Shown: positions 6,301 through 6,847 of the stretch, piece after piece
How positions within the stretch are numbered: position 1 is the first letter of the stretch
Layout: every line of letters begins with the position of its first letter
Origin: Planctomycetes bacterium RBG_16_41_13
GTDB lineage: Bacteria > Planctomycetota > Brocadiia > Brocadiales > Brocadiaceae
NCBI GenBank assembly: GCA_001828295.1
Contig: MHYI01000101.1
Span: 583 to 7,429 of the forward strand
Direction: 5' to 3'
DNA: 6,847 bases
Notes under the pieces: model-generated
Databases searched by the model: none
Seen by the model: only the letters and a program-made list of their open reading frames with translations
What the model was told of the DNA's origin: nothing
Program-made: the position numbers and the translations under genes

Positions 6301-6847
6301 AAGCAGCGGAAAAAATAACCGAATATACTGAAAACAAAAATGGCAACGGAATGAATGGGGCAAGCGCCGGGAATGGACGTTACTTTGATGAATATGCCCA
6401 GCATCCATTGCTTGATGACAATGGAGATGGCGTAGGGACGTATGGCGTACTTTCCTCTAAAAATAATGCAGACGGGGCACTGTCGATGGACATTATTATG
6501 GGTATTGGAACAGTAACAGCGTCTATAGAATTTACCAATAGGATGGATACCGTTACTCTCGAACCGAAAGACAAGGGGCCTACATTAACAGCCGAGTTGA
6601 AAGACGTGTCTATCGCAGATACGGCCTGGGTAGAAATAGCGAAACCGGGGCATAAACTGAAAAACAAGGCAGGGGTAACAGAGCAGCAGATAATAGATAT
6701 TCCAGGATTTAGTTACAATGAAGTCGATGAAGTTGAAAATGAATTCATCTGGAATGATTTCCGTAGTAAAAAGTGGGATAATTTCAAGGAACCCGGGGAA
6801 TATGAGGTGTTTTATTTTGCGCGGGAAGTGGGGACGGGCGATATTTC
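3360..6847 (+). CDS. Large exported multidomain protein: PQQ-like beta-propeller, two PKD domains, Ig-like regions, C13-like (caspase-fold) domain; 3' end outside the window
   Basis: The frame is open from GTG 3360 to the window edge: 1162 residues and no stop. Residues 1-46 look like a signal peptide with a long basic N-region and a hydrophobic core (30-45), cleaved near LYA|Q. Residues 52-402 begin PWPMFMHDAQHTG and carry eight repeats of the form YxG...YAL...DGxLxW (starting near 99, 138, 179, 219, 262, 308, 348, 387), an eight-bladed PQQ-like propeller. PKD domains follow at about 408-487 and 491-567, each with WDFGDG (439-444, 521-526). Beta-rich Ig-like regions span about 572-665 and 668-780. 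Residues 785-985 resemble peptidase C13 (legumain/caspase clan CD): LVGHG with His871, then strand VVVIGAN with Asn916 in place of the usual Cys. After it comes PLLDDNGDG (1016-1024), a possible calcium-binding loop, and a beta-rich tail. The role is unknown; secreted or surface-attached scaffold or binding functions fit. It is divergent from the pyrophosphorylase gene. Confidence 0.9.
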   Translation, partial: MKYFLLFKYRIHQIFSKKGRLFIFSATPSVFLIGFLFLLQPVLLYAQLANSPWPMFMHDAQHTGQSTDTNSPIKNVLFWKYQTDGEFTASPVLGENGAIYIGNIAGEFLSIQPNGAKNWIYECGDIYTTAIVDMNRTIYFGSDDTYFYALEEDGALKWRFQANQSISASPVINPQSGVLYFGDEGNYLYALDTDGNLLQQRRLSDEIWTPLTIDNTGKILFAGTLDGYFYAINTDTFATLWGFNTNDFVTGSPVIDEENKQVIFSSEEGILFCMDKYNGSLIWSYVADKTTFEESALAIDAISGANAIYASSSDGTLHALERITGILKWTFETGNLITAPAIDIDGTIYFGAADKNIYAINSNGTLKWIYRAEAELFGSPCLGGNGILYIGGAGGNIYAIGVSADSPKADFTAEPTTGGAPLDVKFTDASTGEISSWLWDFGDGSTDTTQNPVHTYDETGKYTVSLTVSGQAGSNMKTVDNFISVADTLTADFAGIPTSGEWPLIVQFTDKSNGEIASWLWDFGDGNTDSTQNPIHIYSGAGNYTVSLTVSDAVSSVTKTVEDYISVYQRNSSLEIDLSATEITFGESLSVTGQITPPTQQADVVITFTKSSGETDTKTVTSGSSGVFDLSNHYPSSGGDWKVTASWEGNDDYMAAKSSETPLTVNQAAVSLTIEPSSSTIRIDQTVDISGVITLTPDNVTTREAFIQENLKLIRINPEGAYEDVFETQPFLSDDQLLYNFTMVSLPVIGTWELLTGFDNTESFVGYQTTSIEIEVEGITKEVAGYAIIVQGKVKGGDGTDSHNLTTNYIYNKLVERGLTDEGIQYFNYDTKQTGVDEKPSRNAVTNAIESWAGEKMSSHPAPLYLFLVGHGKEEKFPLSSETLTASDLSDALDSLESSLNAEALDEPIVVVIGANRSGSFIQNLSKAGSKRIIITSCDSEEIAYKGPLAPDETLRHGDLFVVEIMNFLSNGKTIKRSYEKAAEKITEYTENKNGNGMNGASAGNGRYFDEYAQHPLLDDNGDGVGTYGVLSSKNNADGALSMDIIMGIGTVTASIEFTNRMDTVTLEPKDKGPTLTAELKDVSIADTAWVEIAKPGHKLKNKAGVTEQQIIDIPGFSYNEVDEVENEFIWNDFRSKKWDNFKEPGEYEVFYFAREVGTGDI

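Overview
The window reads as a bacterial chromosome segment with moderate GC content. It holds three protein genes, one tRNA and unusually repeat-rich spacers. The gene families (a large secreted propeller/PKD/caspase-fold protein, a eukaryote-type UDP-sugar pyrophosphorylase, a MEMO-family protein) and the style of the intergenic palindromes suggest a planctomycete, possibly an anammox bacterium (Brocadiales). This is an inference from style and memory; no rRNA or phylogenetic marker is present to prove it.

Layout. (1) Bases 1-553, minus strand: the N-terminal 184 residues of a MEMO-family AmmeMemoRadiSam protein B, cut by the window edge. (2) Bases 554-1240: no convincing gene. This spacer holds several inverted repeats, two of them copies of one palindrome, inside an outer pair of 15-bp inverted repeats. 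(3) Bases 1241-1317, plus strand: a complete tRNA with a CAT anticodon and an encoded CCA. (4) Bases 1548-2987, minus strand: a complete 479-residue UDPGP-family pyrophosphorylase resembling eukaryotic UAP1. Its stop codon lies inside the arm of a perfect 17-bp inverted-repeat element (1481-1549). (5) Bases 2988-3359: a divergent spacer with a good promoter candidate and another copy of a dispersed repeat motif. (6) Bases 3360-6847, plus strand: a long open frame of at least 1162 residues that leaves the window without a stop. It encodes a signal peptide, an eight-repeat PQQ-like beta-propeller, two PKD domains, about two Ig-like beta-sandwich regions, a C13/caspase-fold domain and a further C-terminal region.

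There is no obvious shared pathway. The pyrophosphorylase would make a nucleotide sugar for envelope polysaccharide, and the large protein is an exported surface or periplasmic protein, so both relate to the envelope, but they are divergently transcribed. The most notable point is that the C13-like domain keeps its catalytic-position His (residue 871) but has Asn (residue 916) where the catalytic Cys is expected, so it is probably a pseudo-protease.
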